Assembly (NCBI RefSeq): GCF_005222845.1
Contig: NZ_STFZ01000008.1
Location: forward strand, 124,001 to 188,000
Direction: 5' to 3'
Length of the DNA stretch: 64,000 nucleotides
Origin: Rhizobium sp. FY34
GTDB lineage: Bacteria; Pseudomonadota; Alphaproteobacteria; Rhizobiales; Rhizobiaceae
This document shows positions 1 through 7,811 of this stretch, piece after piece. The number at the start of each line of letters is the position of its first letter. Positions within the stretch are counted from its first letter, which is position 1. Position numbers and translations under genes: made by a program. The notes below the pieces were generated by a model. It saw only the letters and a program-made list of their open reading frames with translations. It was not told where the DNA came from and searched no databases.

Positions 1-230
1 ACCTTGTCGGCGGCCTTTTCGCGAATATGGCAGGTGTTCAAGAGAACGAGATCCGCCTCTTCCATGCTGTCGGTGGTGACATAGCCATCGCTTGCCAGCG
101 CATCGCCCATGCGCACGGAATCATAGACATTCATCTGACACCCATAGGTCTTGATGAACACCTTGCGCGTGTTGGCAATGTCGGCGCCGGCCTTGGCTGC
201 GGCTGTGAATGTGGCGGTCTGGTCGGTCAT
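1..230 (-). CDS. miaB: tRNA-2-methylthio-N6-dimethylallyladenosine synthase, N-terminal part (cut by window edge)
   Basis: Radical-SAM methylthiotransferase that adds the 2-methylthio group to i6A37 of tRNAs. Only the first 76 codons are visible; the gene runs off the left edge. After a variable N-terminus the UPF0004 domain begins with [10 protein letters not shown]. Cys31 and Cys67 (in LLNTCHIR) match the first two cysteines of the N-terminal Fe-S cluster of the family. The ATG at 230 follows an A/G-rich stretch. It lies 67 bp downstream of the plsC-like gene on the same strand, so it could belong to the same transcript as fur and plsC. The radical-SAM CxxxCxxC motif and the TRAM domain lie outside the window and cannot be checked. 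Confidence 0.93.
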   Translation of the reverse strand, partial: MTDQTATFTAAAKAGADIANTRKVFIKTYGCQMNVYDSVRMGDALASDGYVTTDSMEEADLVLLNTCHIREKAADK

Positions 231-297
231 GGGCGCTTCTTTACTGCAAGATTGCCCGCATTAGAAGGGATGTTTCACCGGGCGCGGGTCGCAGACG

Positions 298-1092
298 TCA
301 TCGATTGTTGGCATAGAGCCGCTGGCGCAACATGTTGCGCAGCCGCTCGACCACCAGCGCGCCTGCCACCTTGCGATGGGTCTCGGCGCGAAACTCGACC
401 ACCTCGCCGAAATCCACATCGACCTCCAGCGCTTCAGCCTTCAGCACGCCCATCAGATGCGGCACCATTTCGATATCGCCCGGCCAGGCGGCAATCGGCC
501 GATGATAGCGGCCCATCGGCATGCCATAAAACCCCGTATAGGCAATCGATACCGGCTGGACATAGACAACACCTTCCGGTGAGCCTGGAACGGCGGCCGC
601 CGCTGCGCCAAACAGCGATGATTTCACCTCAAGCAGCCGGTTGCCGTCAGAGGTCGTGCCTTCGGGAAACAGCACGACCAGTTCTCGCGCTGCCAGCCGA
701 TCGGCGATCTCGTTCACCTGCTCGCCGGCCTTGCGCTTCTGCTCGCGCACGACAAAGATCGTTTTCTGCAACCTGGCCAGAAGCCCGAACACCGGCCAAC
801 CCGCCACTTCCGCCTTGGCGATGAAGACGACATCGGCCACGGCGCCAAGCACGAGGATATCCTTCCACGAGGCATGATTGGCGGCCAGCATCAGCGGCCG
901 GCGGCTTTCCAGCCTGCCATGCTGACGAATGCGGATACCCAGCATATGACAGGCAATGCGGTGCCAAAGGCGCGGCAGGGTGCGGCGCAGCGGCCAATCC
1001 AGCCAGAGGGCCAGAAGCTGCAAAGGGATCAGGAACAGCGTCACCAGCGAGAGGGTGACAAAAATGACGCCGATCCGCAGCCGATTGATCAC
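298..1092 (-). CDS. plsC: 1-acyl-sn-glycerol-3-phosphate acyltransferase family (PlsC/OlsA-like)
   Basis: Membrane acyltransferase of 264 aa, the usual length for PlsC proteins. A hydrophobic N-terminal segment (about residues 8-30) is followed by the catalytic NHASWKD motif (H73-x4-D78) and the substrate-binding FPEGT motif at 142-146. The family transfers an acyl chain to lysophosphatidate, or to lyso-ornithine lipid when the protein is OlsA. I recall OlsA of Sinorhizobium lying in this chromosomal neighbourhood, and olsB is present at 17821-18693, so an ornithine-lipid role is a serious alternative to phosphatidate synthesis. The sequence alone does not decide this. The start is GTG and overlaps the fur stop by four bases (GTGA), indicating translational coupling with fur. 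Confidence 0.85.
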   Translation of the reverse strand: MINRLRIGVIFVTLSLVTLFLIPLQLLALWLDWPLRRTLPRLWHRIACHMLGIRIRQHGRLESRRPLMLAANHASWKDILVLGAVADVVFIAKAEVAGWPVFGLLARLQKTIFVVREQKRKAGEQVNEIADRLAARELVVLFPEGTTSDGNRLLEVKSSLFGAAAAAVPGSPEGVVYVQPVSIAYTGFYGMPMGRYHRPIAAWPGDIEMVPHLMGVLKAEALEVDVDFGEVVEFRAETHRKVAGALVVERLRNMLRQRLYANNR

Positions 1093-1517
1093 GTGTCGTC
1101 CTTGTCGAGCGGGATGCCATAAAGCTCCAGCCGATGGCCGACAAGGCGAAAGCCATGCTCGCGGGCGATACGTTCCTGCAAAGCCTCGATCTCGGCGGAA
1201 CGGAACTCTATCACATGGCCGGTCTTCACATCGATCATATGGTCATGATGTTCTTCAGGCACCGTCTCGTAGCGCGAGCGGCCATCGCGAAAATCATGCC
1301 GCTCGATAATGCCGGCATCTTCGAAAAGCTTGACGGTGCGATAGACGGTGGAAATCGAAATGCGCGCGTCTACCCTTGTCGAGCGCCGATAGAGCTCCTC
1401 GACATCCGGGTGATCGTCGGACTCCTGCAGGATGCGGGCAATGACGCGCCGCTGGTCGGTCATCCGCATGCCACGCTCGGCACACAGTTCCTCCAGGGAT
1501 TTGGTGAGGTCCGTCAT
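1089..1517 (-). CDS. fur: Fur-family metal-responsive repressor (Fur/Mur)
   Basis: Ferric-uptake-regulator family protein of 142 aa. The winged-helix DNA-binding half includes STVYRT (56-61). The metal-binding half carries EEHHDHMIDVKTGHVIEF, with HHDH at 90-93 and His101. The C-terminal CxxC pairs of E. coli Fur are absent; the only cysteine is Cys12. This is typical of alphaproteobacterial Fur/Mur proteins, which in rhizobia are known to respond mainly to manganese. Irr, the other rhizobial family member, is less likely because no N-terminal heme-regulatory motif is seen. The gene is coupled to the plsC-like gene by a GTGA overlap. It lies 42 bp downstream of rimI, so it may be read from rimI or from its own short upstream region. 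Confidence 0.9.
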   Translation of the reverse strand: MTDLTKSLEELCAERGMRMTDQRRVIARILQESDDHPDVEELYRRSTRVDARISISTVYRTVKLFEDAGIIERHDFRDGRSRYETVPEEHHDHMIDVKTGHVIEFRSAEIEALQERIAREHGFRLVGHRLELYGIPLDKDDT

Positions 1518-1559
1518 CGTGTACCGGCCTTGTATTACAGTCTTGGTCTAAAACAGGGA

Positions 1560-2054
1560 CTAACGAAGATCGCGCCGCATGACAAGCGCTGCCGACCGGG
1601 TGCCATCGGCACTTGCATAATAGGCGGGTCGGCGCGCCACCTGCTGGAAGCCCAGACGCTGATAAAGCCCGACGGCGGCGCGGTTGTTTTCCTCCACTTC
1701 GAGGAACATGGTTTCAGCACCGCGCTCGACAGCTTCGCGCAGCGCCGCCTGCATCAACCGCCAGCCAAGGCCGCTGCGCGCCACCTTTTCCGTCACGGCA
1801 ATGGTGAGGATTTCGGCCTCGCCGGCAACCTCGCGCGACAGAACGAAGCCGCCCAGCGGCCGGCTGAAAAACGCATTGGTCTGGAAGGCGGCAAAACCGA
1901 AGACGCCGGGCTGCAATAGAAGGCCGGAGATTTCACCATCATTCCACTGCCGGGCAAAGCGCTGACCGTGCAGTTCCGACGCGGCACGGCAATCGCCTTC
2001 CTGCAAAGGAACGATATCGAAAAAGGGCTTCCAGCTGAGATAATCGTCAAACAT
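1560..2054 (-). CDS. rimI: ribosomal-protein-alanine N-acetyltransferase, GNAT family
   Basis: GNAT acetyltransferase of 164 aa. The acetyl-CoA binding signature RSGLGWRLMQ lies near residues 93-102, and the family hallmark LEVEENNRAAVGLYQRLGFQ follows in the C-terminal half. RimI acetylates the N-terminal alanine of ribosomal protein S18 in E. coli. Its position directly after tsaB, only 8 bp away, is the common bacterial tsaB-rimI arrangement and supports the name. The same strand continues into fur. Substrate specificity is inferred from family and context. Confidence 0.88.
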   Translation of the reverse strand: MFDDYLSWKPFFDIVPLQEGDCRAASELHGQRFARQWNDGEISGLLLQPGVFGFAAFQTNAFFSRPLGGFVLSREVAGEAEILTIAVTEKVARSGLGWRLMQAALREAVERGAETMFLEVEENNRAAVGLYQRLGFQQVARRPAYYASADGTRSAALVMRRDLR

Positions 2055-2062
2055 CGGTTCGG

Positions 2063-2722
2063 TCAGGCGCGGGCGAGTGCAAATCCGTCCTGGGGTTTAG
2101 CATCCGGGCCGCGCAGGTAAAGCGGTTTCGGTCGTGCTGCACCAACATCAGCCCTGGCACCCATGCGGGCAACCATGCCGATATCGAAACGGTCGGGCTC
2201 ACCGGATGGCGCTTCCCCGGCGAGAAGCACCGCTGCCGAGCCGGTCACCGCCGCATCATGCCTCTGCGCCAATTGGCGCAGTTCTTCCAGCGAAAGCGAA
2301 AGAGCTTGGCCCAGCGCCTCACCCTTCACATCAAAGGCCTGCGCATAGATCTCATCGCGCTTGGCATCCATGGCGGCAATAACGGCCCGATCCGGATGGT
2401 TTGAAAGATAGGTGTTTGCCAGGGTTTCAAGCGTTGTGACACCCGCAACCTCTGCCGGTAGCGCAAGGCCCAGCCCACGCGCGGTCGCAACGCCCACCCG
2501 GATACCGGTAAACGAGCCGGGGCCGATGGTGACGGCCACGCGCCCGACAGCCTTCAACGGTAGACGGGCTTTACCCAGCACCTCGTCGATCATCGCCATC
2601 AGCCGTTCCGCATGGCCCTTGCCGATACGCTCGGACACTGTTGCAAGCACCGCATCCGCTTCGGCGTCATAGACCGCGGCGGAACAATCCACCCCGGCCG
2701 TATCGATGGCGAGAACTATCAT
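2063..2722 (-). CDS. tsaB: tRNA threonylcarbamoyladenosine biosynthesis protein TsaB
   Basis: Protein of 219 aa with the ASKHA-type N-terminus MIVLAIDTAG, the conserved IGPGSFTGIRVG segment and GLALP typical of TsaB/YeaZ. TsaB is the non-catalytic partner of TsaD in the complex that makes t6A37 on ANN-decoding tRNAs. An in-frame reading extends upstream to 2791, but the start at 2722 gives the family N-terminus. The longer version would also overlap the end of the nfuA-like gene, which stops at 2730. The tsaB-rimI pairing fits the known gene neighbourhood. Confidence 0.92.
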   Translation of the reverse strand: MIVLAIDTAGVDCSAAVYDAEADAVLATVSERIGKGHAERLMAMIDEVLGKARLPLKAVGRVAVTIGPGSFTGIRVGVATARGLGLALPAEVAGVTTLETLANTYLSNHPDRAVIAAMDAKRDEIYAQAFDVKGEALGQALSLSLEELRQLAQRHDAAVTGSAAVLLAGEAPSGEPDRFDIGMVARMGARADVGAARPKPLYLRGPDAKPQDGFALARA

Positions 2723-2729
2723 CAGAAGA

Positions 2730-3296
2730 TCAGATCGCTTCGACTGCCTGCACTTCGGGGACGAAATGCTTAAGCAGGTTCTGCACGCCATGCTTCAGCG
2801 TGGCCGTGGATGACGGGCAGCCAGCGCAGGCGCCCTTCATGTTGAGATAGACAGTCCCCTCGCGGAAACCCTTGAAGGTGATATCGCCACCATCCTGCGC
2901 CACGGCCGGGCGCACGCGGCTTTCCAGCAATTCCTTGATGGTGGCCACGATGGTTTCATCGCCGGCCTCGAAAAATTCGCCTTCTTCGTCCGTCACTTCC
3001 GCCATGCTGGCCGAGCCGCCCATGACCGGCTGGCCGGACATGAAATGCTCCATGATCGAGCCGAGGATCGCCGGCTTCAGATGCTGCCACTCCTGGGCTT
3101 CCTTGCTGACGGTGACGAAATCATAGCCGAAATAGACACCGGTGACGCCGGGAATGGCAAACAGGCGCGCCGCAAGCGGCGAGGCCTGCGCTTCCTCGGT
3201 CGAACGGAAATCCGCCGTGCCCTTTTCCATCACGACCTTGCCGGGCAGGAATTTCAGGGTGGCAGGGTTCGGCGTTGCTTCGGTCTGGATGAACAT
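2730..3296 (-). CDS. nfuA: NfuA/NifU-like Fe-S cluster carrier
   Basis: Fe-S scaffold/carrier protein of 188 aa. The N-terminal Nfu_N domain starts MFIQTEATPNPATLKFLPG. The C-terminal NifU domain carries the cluster-binding CAGCPSS motif (Cys157-x2-Cys160), preceded by RPAVAQDGGDI. This two-domain layout is that of alphaproteobacterial and mitochondrial NFU1-type proteins, which deliver 4Fe-4S clusters to targets such as lipoate synthase and aconitase. The ATG at 3296 follows a clear GAGGAG ribosome-binding site. A palindrome matching the rhizobial iron control element lies 33-49 bases upstream of the start, suggesting iron or heme control through Irr. Confidence 0.9.
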   Translation of the reverse strand: MFIQTEATPNPATLKFLPGKVVMEKGTADFRSTEEAQASPLAARLFAIPGVTGVYFGYDFVTVSKEAQEWQHLKPAILGSIMEHFMSGQPVMGGSASMAEVTDEEGEFFEAGDETIVATIKELLESRVRPAVAQDGGDITFKGFREGTVYLNMKGACAGCPSSTATLKHGVQNLLKHFVPEVQAVEAI

Positions 3297-3328
3297 GTGC
3301 GGTCTCCTCGGCAGCTTTTCAGCGCCAG

Positions 3329-3345
3329 TTTAGAATTCTTCCAAA
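3329..3345 (-). promoter_or_regulatory. ICE/Irr-box-like palindrome upstream of nfuA
   Basis: The plus strand reads TTTAGAA-TTC-TTCCAAA. The rhizobial Irr binding element is usually given as TTTAGAA-N3-TTCTAAA, so 13 of 14 defined positions match. The site sits 33 bases upstream of the nfuA start, where a bound repressor would cover the promoter. Irr represses iron-using pathways, including Fe-S assembly genes, when iron is low in related organisms. The assignment is by motif similarity only. Confidence 0.55.
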
Positions 3346-3411
3346 GAAGATAATCCGGTTCAGGTTTGCATTCAAGTGCGCATTTTACCGGAGAGGATCA
3401 AGGGTGGCCTT

Positions 3412-3681
3412 ATACCAAGTGTCGATGATAGAAACCTATTGCGCCGGAGCGATTTTGGTTTCCGGCTAGGAGAAAACCGCAGTCGGACCTTTCGGTCCGG
3501 CGAGGATTTTCGACAAAGTCCGGGAGGCAAAAGCGCCCGGTCCTTCGCATGGGCCGGATTTCGTTCACCGGCTATGTCGCAATCCTCGACCGATGCGAAC
3601 AGCATCGCTCTCCGGTATGCTCCTTGCCGGGTGAACGTCTCAGGTCCCACGCAATAGGTTCCTATCATTGACACTTGGTAT
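3412..3681. mobile_element. MITE-like element with 32 bp terminal inverted repeats
   Basis: A 270 bp non-coding unit bounded by inverted repeats at 3412-3443 and 3650-3681. Both begin ATACCAAGTGTC and end ACCTATTGCG, and they match at 30 of 32 positions. Each terminus contains a TA dinucleotide next to CCAAGTGTC, as expected for Tc1/mariner-IS630-type target-site choice. No transposase is encoded; the minus-strand reading frame through it is basic and resembles no protein I know. It lies immediately after the stop codon of the universal stress protein gene, in the gap before nfuA. It is most likely a non-autonomous element mobilised in trans, or an old palindromic intergenic repeat. Confidence 0.7.
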
Positions 3682-4172
3682 TAGCACAGCGCGTCGATTT
3701 CGTCATTCGTCAGCGTGTCTGGCAGAACGGTGACGGGAATGGGAAAGGCCGTGCCGCGCACAGCAAGCGATGTGACGAGCGGACCGGGACCTTCCTTGGT
3801 GGAACCGGCCGCCAGCACCAGGATAGCGATATCCCGGTCTTCCTCGATCACGGCATTGATTTCTTCCGTCGCCATGCCTTCGCGGATGACGATTTCCGGA
3901 TCGATGCCGATTGAATCGCGCACCTGTTGGGCGGCCTTCGCCATGGCAGCCTCCGCCTCTTCATGGGCCTCGGCGCGCATGATCTGCTCGACACCCAGCC
4001 ATTGCTGGAAATCGCCTTCCGGAATGATGAACAGCAGAATGAGCCCGCCATTGGAGTTCTTGGCCCGACGCCCTGCATAATGCACGGCGCGCTCGCATTC
4101 CGGCGTACCATCGATCACGGCCAGGAACTTGCGCCTATGGCCCTCCATCCGTGAAAGCCGCTTTGAAACCAT
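3681..4172 (-). CDS. universal stress protein family
   Basis: UspA-fold protein of 163 aa. It has the N-terminal strand KFLAVIDGTPECERAVHYAGRRA and a C-terminal VLAAGSTKEGPG followed by FPIPVTVLPD. The ATP-binding motif G-x2-G-x9-G(S/T) of ATP-binding Usp proteins is not clear here, so nucleotide binding is uncertain. The start at 4172 is preceded by GAGGAGAG. The TAA stop abuts the right end of the MITE-like element, so the gene's natural 3' region has been separated from nfuA. It lies between trpS and nfuA on the same strand, but the trpS terminator makes it an independent unit. Confidence 0.85.
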   Translation of the reverse strand: MVSKRLSRMEGHRRKFLAVIDGTPECERAVHYAGRRAKNSNGGLILLFIIPEGDFQQWLGVEQIMRAEAHEEAEAAMAKAAQQVRDSIGIDPEIVIREGMATEEINAVIEEDRDIAILVLAAGSTKEGPGPLVTSLAVRGTAFPIPVTVLPDTLTNDEIDALC

Positions 4173-4231
4173 GACCGCTCTCCTCGCCTACCCGACCTGG
4201 TTGTTCGGGCCGAACTTATACCAATCACACA

Positions 4232-4267
4232 AAATGAAAACCCGCTGATCATGCGTGATCAGCGGGT
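4232..4267 (-). terminator. Rho-independent terminator of trpS
   Basis: A perfect 12 bp inverted repeat (4240-4251 and 4256-4267) encloses the loop TGCG. On the minus strand it is followed by TTTTCATTTT. It lies 28 bases past the trpS stop codon, in the right orientation to end the trpS transcript before the universal stress protein gene. Confidence 0.9.
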
Positions 4268-4295
4268 CTGCCATGCAGAGAAAGTGGCAGGATTT

Positions 4296-5360
4296 TCAGC
4301 GCAGGAAGCCGATGATATCGCTGACTTCGTTCATCACCTTTTCGGCGCGGGCGCCGGCACGCTCGCCGCCATCGCGCAAGATCGCATCGATATGCGTCGT
4401 ATCGTCCATCAGGCGGCGCATCTCACCGGTGATCGGGGACAGGACATGCACGGCCAGATCCGCCAGCGCCGGCTTGAACACGGAAAACTGCTGGCCGCCG
4501 AATTCCGAAATCACCTCCTGCTTGGTCTTGTCGGACAGGGCCGCATAGATGCCCACGAGATTTTCCGCTTCCGGGCGGCCTTTGAGGCCTTCCAGGTCCG
4601 AGGGCAGGCCTTCCGGATCGGTCTTTGCCTTGCGGATCTTCTTCAGGATCTCGTCGGCATCGTCCATCAGATTGATGCGCGACAGATCCGAGGGATCGGA
4701 TTTTGACATCTTTTTCGTGCCATCGCGCAAGGACATGACGCGCGGCGCCGGGCCTTCGATCAGCGGCTCGACCAGCGGGAAATAGCCATGGATCGGCTCC
4801 TCGCCCACGACCATATCGACGCCGGTACCGGTCGCGCGGATCTTCTCCTGGAAGTCGATATTGAACTTCTGGGCAATGTCGCGGGCCAGTTCCAGATGCT
4901 GCTTCTGGTCGTCGCCGACCGGCACATGGGTGGCGCGGTAGACGAGAATATCGGCGGCCATCAGGCTCGGATAGGCCAAAAGACCGAGCGAGGCATTCTC
5001 GCGGTCCTTGCCGGCCTTGTCCTTGAACTGCGTCATGCGGTTCATCCAGCCGATGCGGGCAACGCAATTGAAGACCCAGGCCAGTTCCGCATGCTGCGGC
5101 ACGGCCGACTGGTTGAAGACGATGTGCTTGACCGGATCGATGCCCGAGGCAATGAAGGCAGCGGCAATCGCGCGGATCTGGCCGCGCAGGTCTTCATGCA
5201 CGAGCTGTACGGTGATCGAATGCAGGTCCACGACGCAGTAGATGCAGTCGTTATTGTCCTGCAGCGCCACGAATTTGCGGATCGCGCCGAGATAATTGCC
5301 GAGATGCAGATTGCCCGTCGGCTGGACGCCGGAAAAAACGAGCGGCTGGAAACTGTTCAT
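4296..5360 (-). CDS. trpS: tryptophanyl-tRNA synthetase
   Basis: Class I aminoacyl-tRNA synthetase charging tRNA-Trp. The protein is 354 aa, the normal bacterial length. It has the HIGH-type motif in [17 protein letters not shown] near the N-terminus, the family sequence SNPSDLSRI-like region [13 protein letters not shown] (KMSKS loop), and a [16 protein letters not shown] tract near the tryptophan site. The start at 5360 ([11 protein letters not shown]) is preferred over an in-frame upstream start at 5390. The gene is single, ends in a strong terminator, and faces a 420 bp region shared with the divergent M15-type gene. Confidence 0.96.
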   Translation of the reverse strand: MNSFQPLVFSGVQPTGNLHLGNYLGAIRKFVALQDNNDCIYCVVDLHSITVQLVHEDLRGQIRAIAAAFIASGIDPVKHIVFNQSAVPQHAELAWVFNCVARIGWMNRMTQFKDKAGKDRENASLGLLAYPSLMAADILVYRATHVPVGDDQKQHLELARDIAQKFNIDFQEKIRATGTGVDMVVGEEPIHGYFPLVEPLIEGPAPRVMSLRDGTKKMSKSDPSDLSRINLMDDADEILKKIRKAKTDPEGLPSDLEGLKGRPEAENLVGIYAALSDKTKQEVISEFGGQQFSVFKPALADLAVHVLSPITGEMRRLMDDTTHIDAILRDGGERAGARAEKVMNEVSDIIGFLR

Positions 5361-5782
5361 GATGTCCTCATCAGGCTGGTGGAGGGCCACAGGCTTTCGG
5401 GAAAACAGGTCATCGGAAAGGGTGAAGATCTTTCCGCGTCCTGCCCCTGACGGCCATGGTGCTAACGGCGCGCTTGAAGCACGCCGAAGGGTCAGGGATC
5501 AAGAGGCTTGGTCACCAGAGAGCCGATTTCATGGCGGCATAGCCCCTGCGCACTGCCCAGAGGACCTATGCGGCTCAGTGGCGTGAGGGCACAGTGAACC
5601 GACCGACTATCGGGTTTTGCCTTGGCACCGCCATAAATGGTTAATGAAAATTAGGATTTAAGGCGAACTAATCACTAATTTGAGCAAATTTATCCTTACT
5701 CATGTCACTTTCTGAAACGAAATGCTCCATCACTTTCAACAGCCCCTCGTCTCATGCGGGGCGCCGAGCTGACGGAGATATC
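5361..5782. other. Intergenic region between divergent trpS and the M15-type gene
   Basis: About 420 bp without a convincing gene. The part next to trpS is GC-rich. 5635-5705 is markedly AT-rich (runs such as AATGAAAATTAGGATTTAAGG), the likely promoter zone for the plus-strand gene. No repeat, hairpin or RNA gene was recognised. Confidence 0.6.
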
Positions 5783-6214
5783 ATGCGCATCCTGTTTTGC
5801 GTCGCGCTGGCCAGCGTCCTGTCCTTCACCAATGCCCTGGCAGCGGAGGACACCGGAGCGAAGAAGCGCCGTGGCAATCTGTTCAAGGAGGATTACAGCG
5901 CGACCTATACCGTGCAACGGGTGAGCGTGAAAACCGCCTGCTTCCCGGACCAGCTGGAAGCAATCCTGGCGCATATCGCGTCAGAGACCGGTCGCAAGCC
6001 GATCGTCACCTCCGGCCATCGGCCGCGATCCGGCGGTTCGCAGCATACGAGCTGTCTTGCCGCCGATATCCGCGTGCCGGGCGTATCCGACCGCACGATT
6101 ATTGCCGCAGCCTCTACGGCGCCGGGCATTGGCGGGATCGGGCGTTACTGCAACGGCATCATCCATGTGGATGTCGGCCCGAAGCGCCGCTGGGTACATT
6201 GCGGAAAGTCCTGA
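5783..6214 (+). CDS. secreted M15-type (YcbK/DUF882-like) peptidase-fold protein
   Basis: Small protein of 143 aa with an N-terminal signal peptide (MRILFCVALASVLSF...ALAAED). The C-terminal half has the peptidase M15A signature: SGHRPRSGGSQHTSCLAAD supplies a His and an Asp, and IIHVDVG supplies a further His-x-Asp. These residues bind zinc in D-Ala-D-Ala carboxypeptidase-type enzymes, so a periplasmic peptidoglycan-trimming role is plausible. A reading frame extends upstream to 5702, but the ATG at 5783 has ACGGAGA in front and gives the signal peptide. It stands alone and is convergent with murJ, whose product also serves peptidoglycan. Confidence 0.78.
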   Translation: MRILFCVALASVLSFTNALAAEDTGAKKRRGNLFKEDYSATYTVQRVSVKTACFPDQLEAILAHIASETGRKPIVTSGHRPRSGGSQHTSCLAADIRVPGVSDRTIIAAASTAPGIGGIGRYCNGIIHVDVGPKRRWVHCGKS

Positions 6215-6224
6215 CGGGCCGCAG

Positions 6225-6254
6225 CTCTCAGGACTTCGGCTCTCAGGTCTTCGG
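6225..6254. repeat. 15 bp tandem duplication across the murJ stop codon
   Basis: Two adjacent copies, CTCTCAGGACTTCGG and CTCTCAGGTCTTCGG (6225-6239 and 6240-6254), differ at one base. The murJ stop codon lies in the second copy. The first copy repeats the same last codons and stop beyond it, so it acts as a back-up stop and does not change the protein. Confidence 0.8.
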
Positions 6255-7811
6255 CTTGCGCTTCAGGTTGCGGCGGATCATGCCGAGATCGGCACCGCCG
6301 ATCAGGAAGGCGCTGGCGAAATAGACGACCATGGCAAGGCCGATCAGCCCAAACAGCGCAATGACCTGCCGCAGCAGCGATGTTTCCGGTTGAAGCCAGA
6401 CGCCGGCATGACCGAGCGCATAGGTAAGGGCCGCGCACATGATGCCGGTCGCCACCAGAAGCAGGCCGGTGCGCCGTGCAAGCGCCCATTCCCATTTGAG
6501 ATCGCCGCGATAGAGCAGCGTTGCAAATAAAAGCACGGTATTGATCCAGCCGGCAGCGGCTTCCGCCGTGGCAATGCCGCGCTCGGCGATCAGGGGAAAC
6601 AGCGTGATGGCAAGGCCTGAATTGACCGCCACCGACAGCATGGTGAAACGCATCGGCGTTTTGGTGTCTTCGCGGGCATAAAAGCCCGGCTGCAGCGCCT
6701 TGATGAGCACGAAACCCGGCAGGCCGAGACCATAGATGGCAAGAATAGAGGCGACCACGGCGGTATTGTCCGCTGAAAAGGCGCCGCGCTCATAGAGCAC
6801 CCGGATGATGGCATCCGACAGAACCCAGATGCCACCGGCCGCCGGCAGTGTCATGAACAGCACGAATTCCAGCGAACGGTTCTGGATACCCGCCGCCTCT
6901 TTCATATGGCCGCCCTTCAGCGCCCGCGACAGTTCCGGCAACAGCACGACGCCAACGGCCACACCGACGACGCCAAGCGGCAGCTGGTAGATGCGATCGG
7001 CATATTGCAGGGCGGCAATCGCCCCTTCCTTGCTGGACGCAATCGCCTGGCCGATGATCTGGTTGATCTGCGTCACACCGCCAGTAATGGCGGCCGGCAC
7101 GGCCAGGATCAGCAGGCGCTTCACGTTCGGTGTCATGCGCGGCATGCGGAAGCGGATGCTGATGCCGGCCCTCAGCACGCCGACATAGACGACAGCCAGC
7201 TGCAGGATACCCGCCACCAGCACGCTCCAGGCCAGATACCAGGCGGTCTGTGCCGGATCGGAACCCGTCCACAGCGCGTAAAACAGCGCAGCGATCATCA
7301 CCACATTGAGGAAGACCGGGGCAATAGCGGCAGCAAAGAAATGGTGCAGCGAATTCAGCATGCCGCTCAGCATTGCCGTCAGCGACATGCACATCAGATA
7401 GGGAAACATCACCACGGCGAGACGAATGGTGGTTGCCGTCTTTTCCGGATCATCGGCAAAACCGGGTGCGATGATCCAGCGCACCAGAAGCGGCATGGAA
7501 AGCTGCATGCCGATGGTGATGATCAGCAGCGCCGAAAACAACACGCCGAAGACTTCCTCGGAAAAGCGCTTGGCACCATCAAGGCCGTTTGCCTCGATTT
7601 CCTTGGAAAACAGCGGTACGAAGGCGGCGTTGAAAGCGCCTTCGGCAAACAGCCGACGAAACAGATTCGGAAAGCGGAAGGCGGCGTAGAACACATCGGC
7701 CATCGGCCCGGTGCCGAGCGCTGCCGCCATCATCGTTTCGCGGGCAAAGCCGAAAATGCGGCTGCCGAGCGTGGCGCCGCCGACGGTGGCGAATTTCTTG
7801 ACGAGGCTCAT
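6243..7811 (-). CDS. murJ: lipid II flippase MurJ (MviN)
   Basis: Polytopic membrane protein of 522 aa with about 14 hydrophobic segments. It moves lipid-linked peptidoglycan precursor across the inner membrane. The N-terminus [25 protein letters not shown] is typical of the family, as are [14 protein letters not shown] and the [12 protein letters not shown] segment. It overlaps glnD by four bases (ATGA), so the two are translationally coupled. The glnD-murJ pair is a frequent alphaproteobacterial arrangement. The last codons lie in a 15 bp tandem duplication. Confidence 0.95.
   Translation of the reverse strand: MSLVKKFATVGGATLGSRIFGFARETMMAAALGTGPMADVFYAAFRFPNLFRRLFAEGAFNAAFVPLFSKEIEANGLDGAKRFSEEVFGVLFSALLIITIGMQLSMPLLVRWIIAPGFADDPEKTATTIRLAVVMFPYLMCMSLTAMLSGMLNSLHHFFAAAIAPVFLNVVMIAALFYALWTGSDPAQTAWYLAWSVLVAGILQLAVVYVGVLRAGISIRFRMPRMTPNVKRLLILAVPAAITGGVTQINQIIGQAIASSKEGAIAALQYADRIYQLPLGVVGVAVGVVLLPELSRALKGGHMKEAAGIQNRSLEFVLFMTLPAAGGIWVLSDAIIRVLYERGAFSADNTAVVASILAIYGLGLPGFVLIKALQPGFYAREDTKTPMRFTMLSVAVNSGLAITLFPLIAERGIATAEAAAGWINTVLLFATLLYRGDLKWEWALARRTGLLLVATGIMCAALTYALGHAGVWLQPETSLLRQVIALFGLIGLAMVVYFASAFLIGGADLGMIRRNLKRKPKT

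Noticed and set aside
27..824. Long plus-strand open frame across miaB and the plsC-like gene
   Set aside because: Low-complexity Arg/Pro/Ala-rich translation without a domain; it lies opposite two well-supported genes.
3372..3674. Minus-strand 100-codon frame inside the MITE-like element
   Set aside because: Basic, repeat-derived sequence starting in the inverted repeat; no transposase motifs.
4211..4230. Second MITE end at CTTATACCAA before the universal stress protein gene
   Set aside because: Only 10 bases match the element and the sequence diverges right after; no partner repeat nearby.
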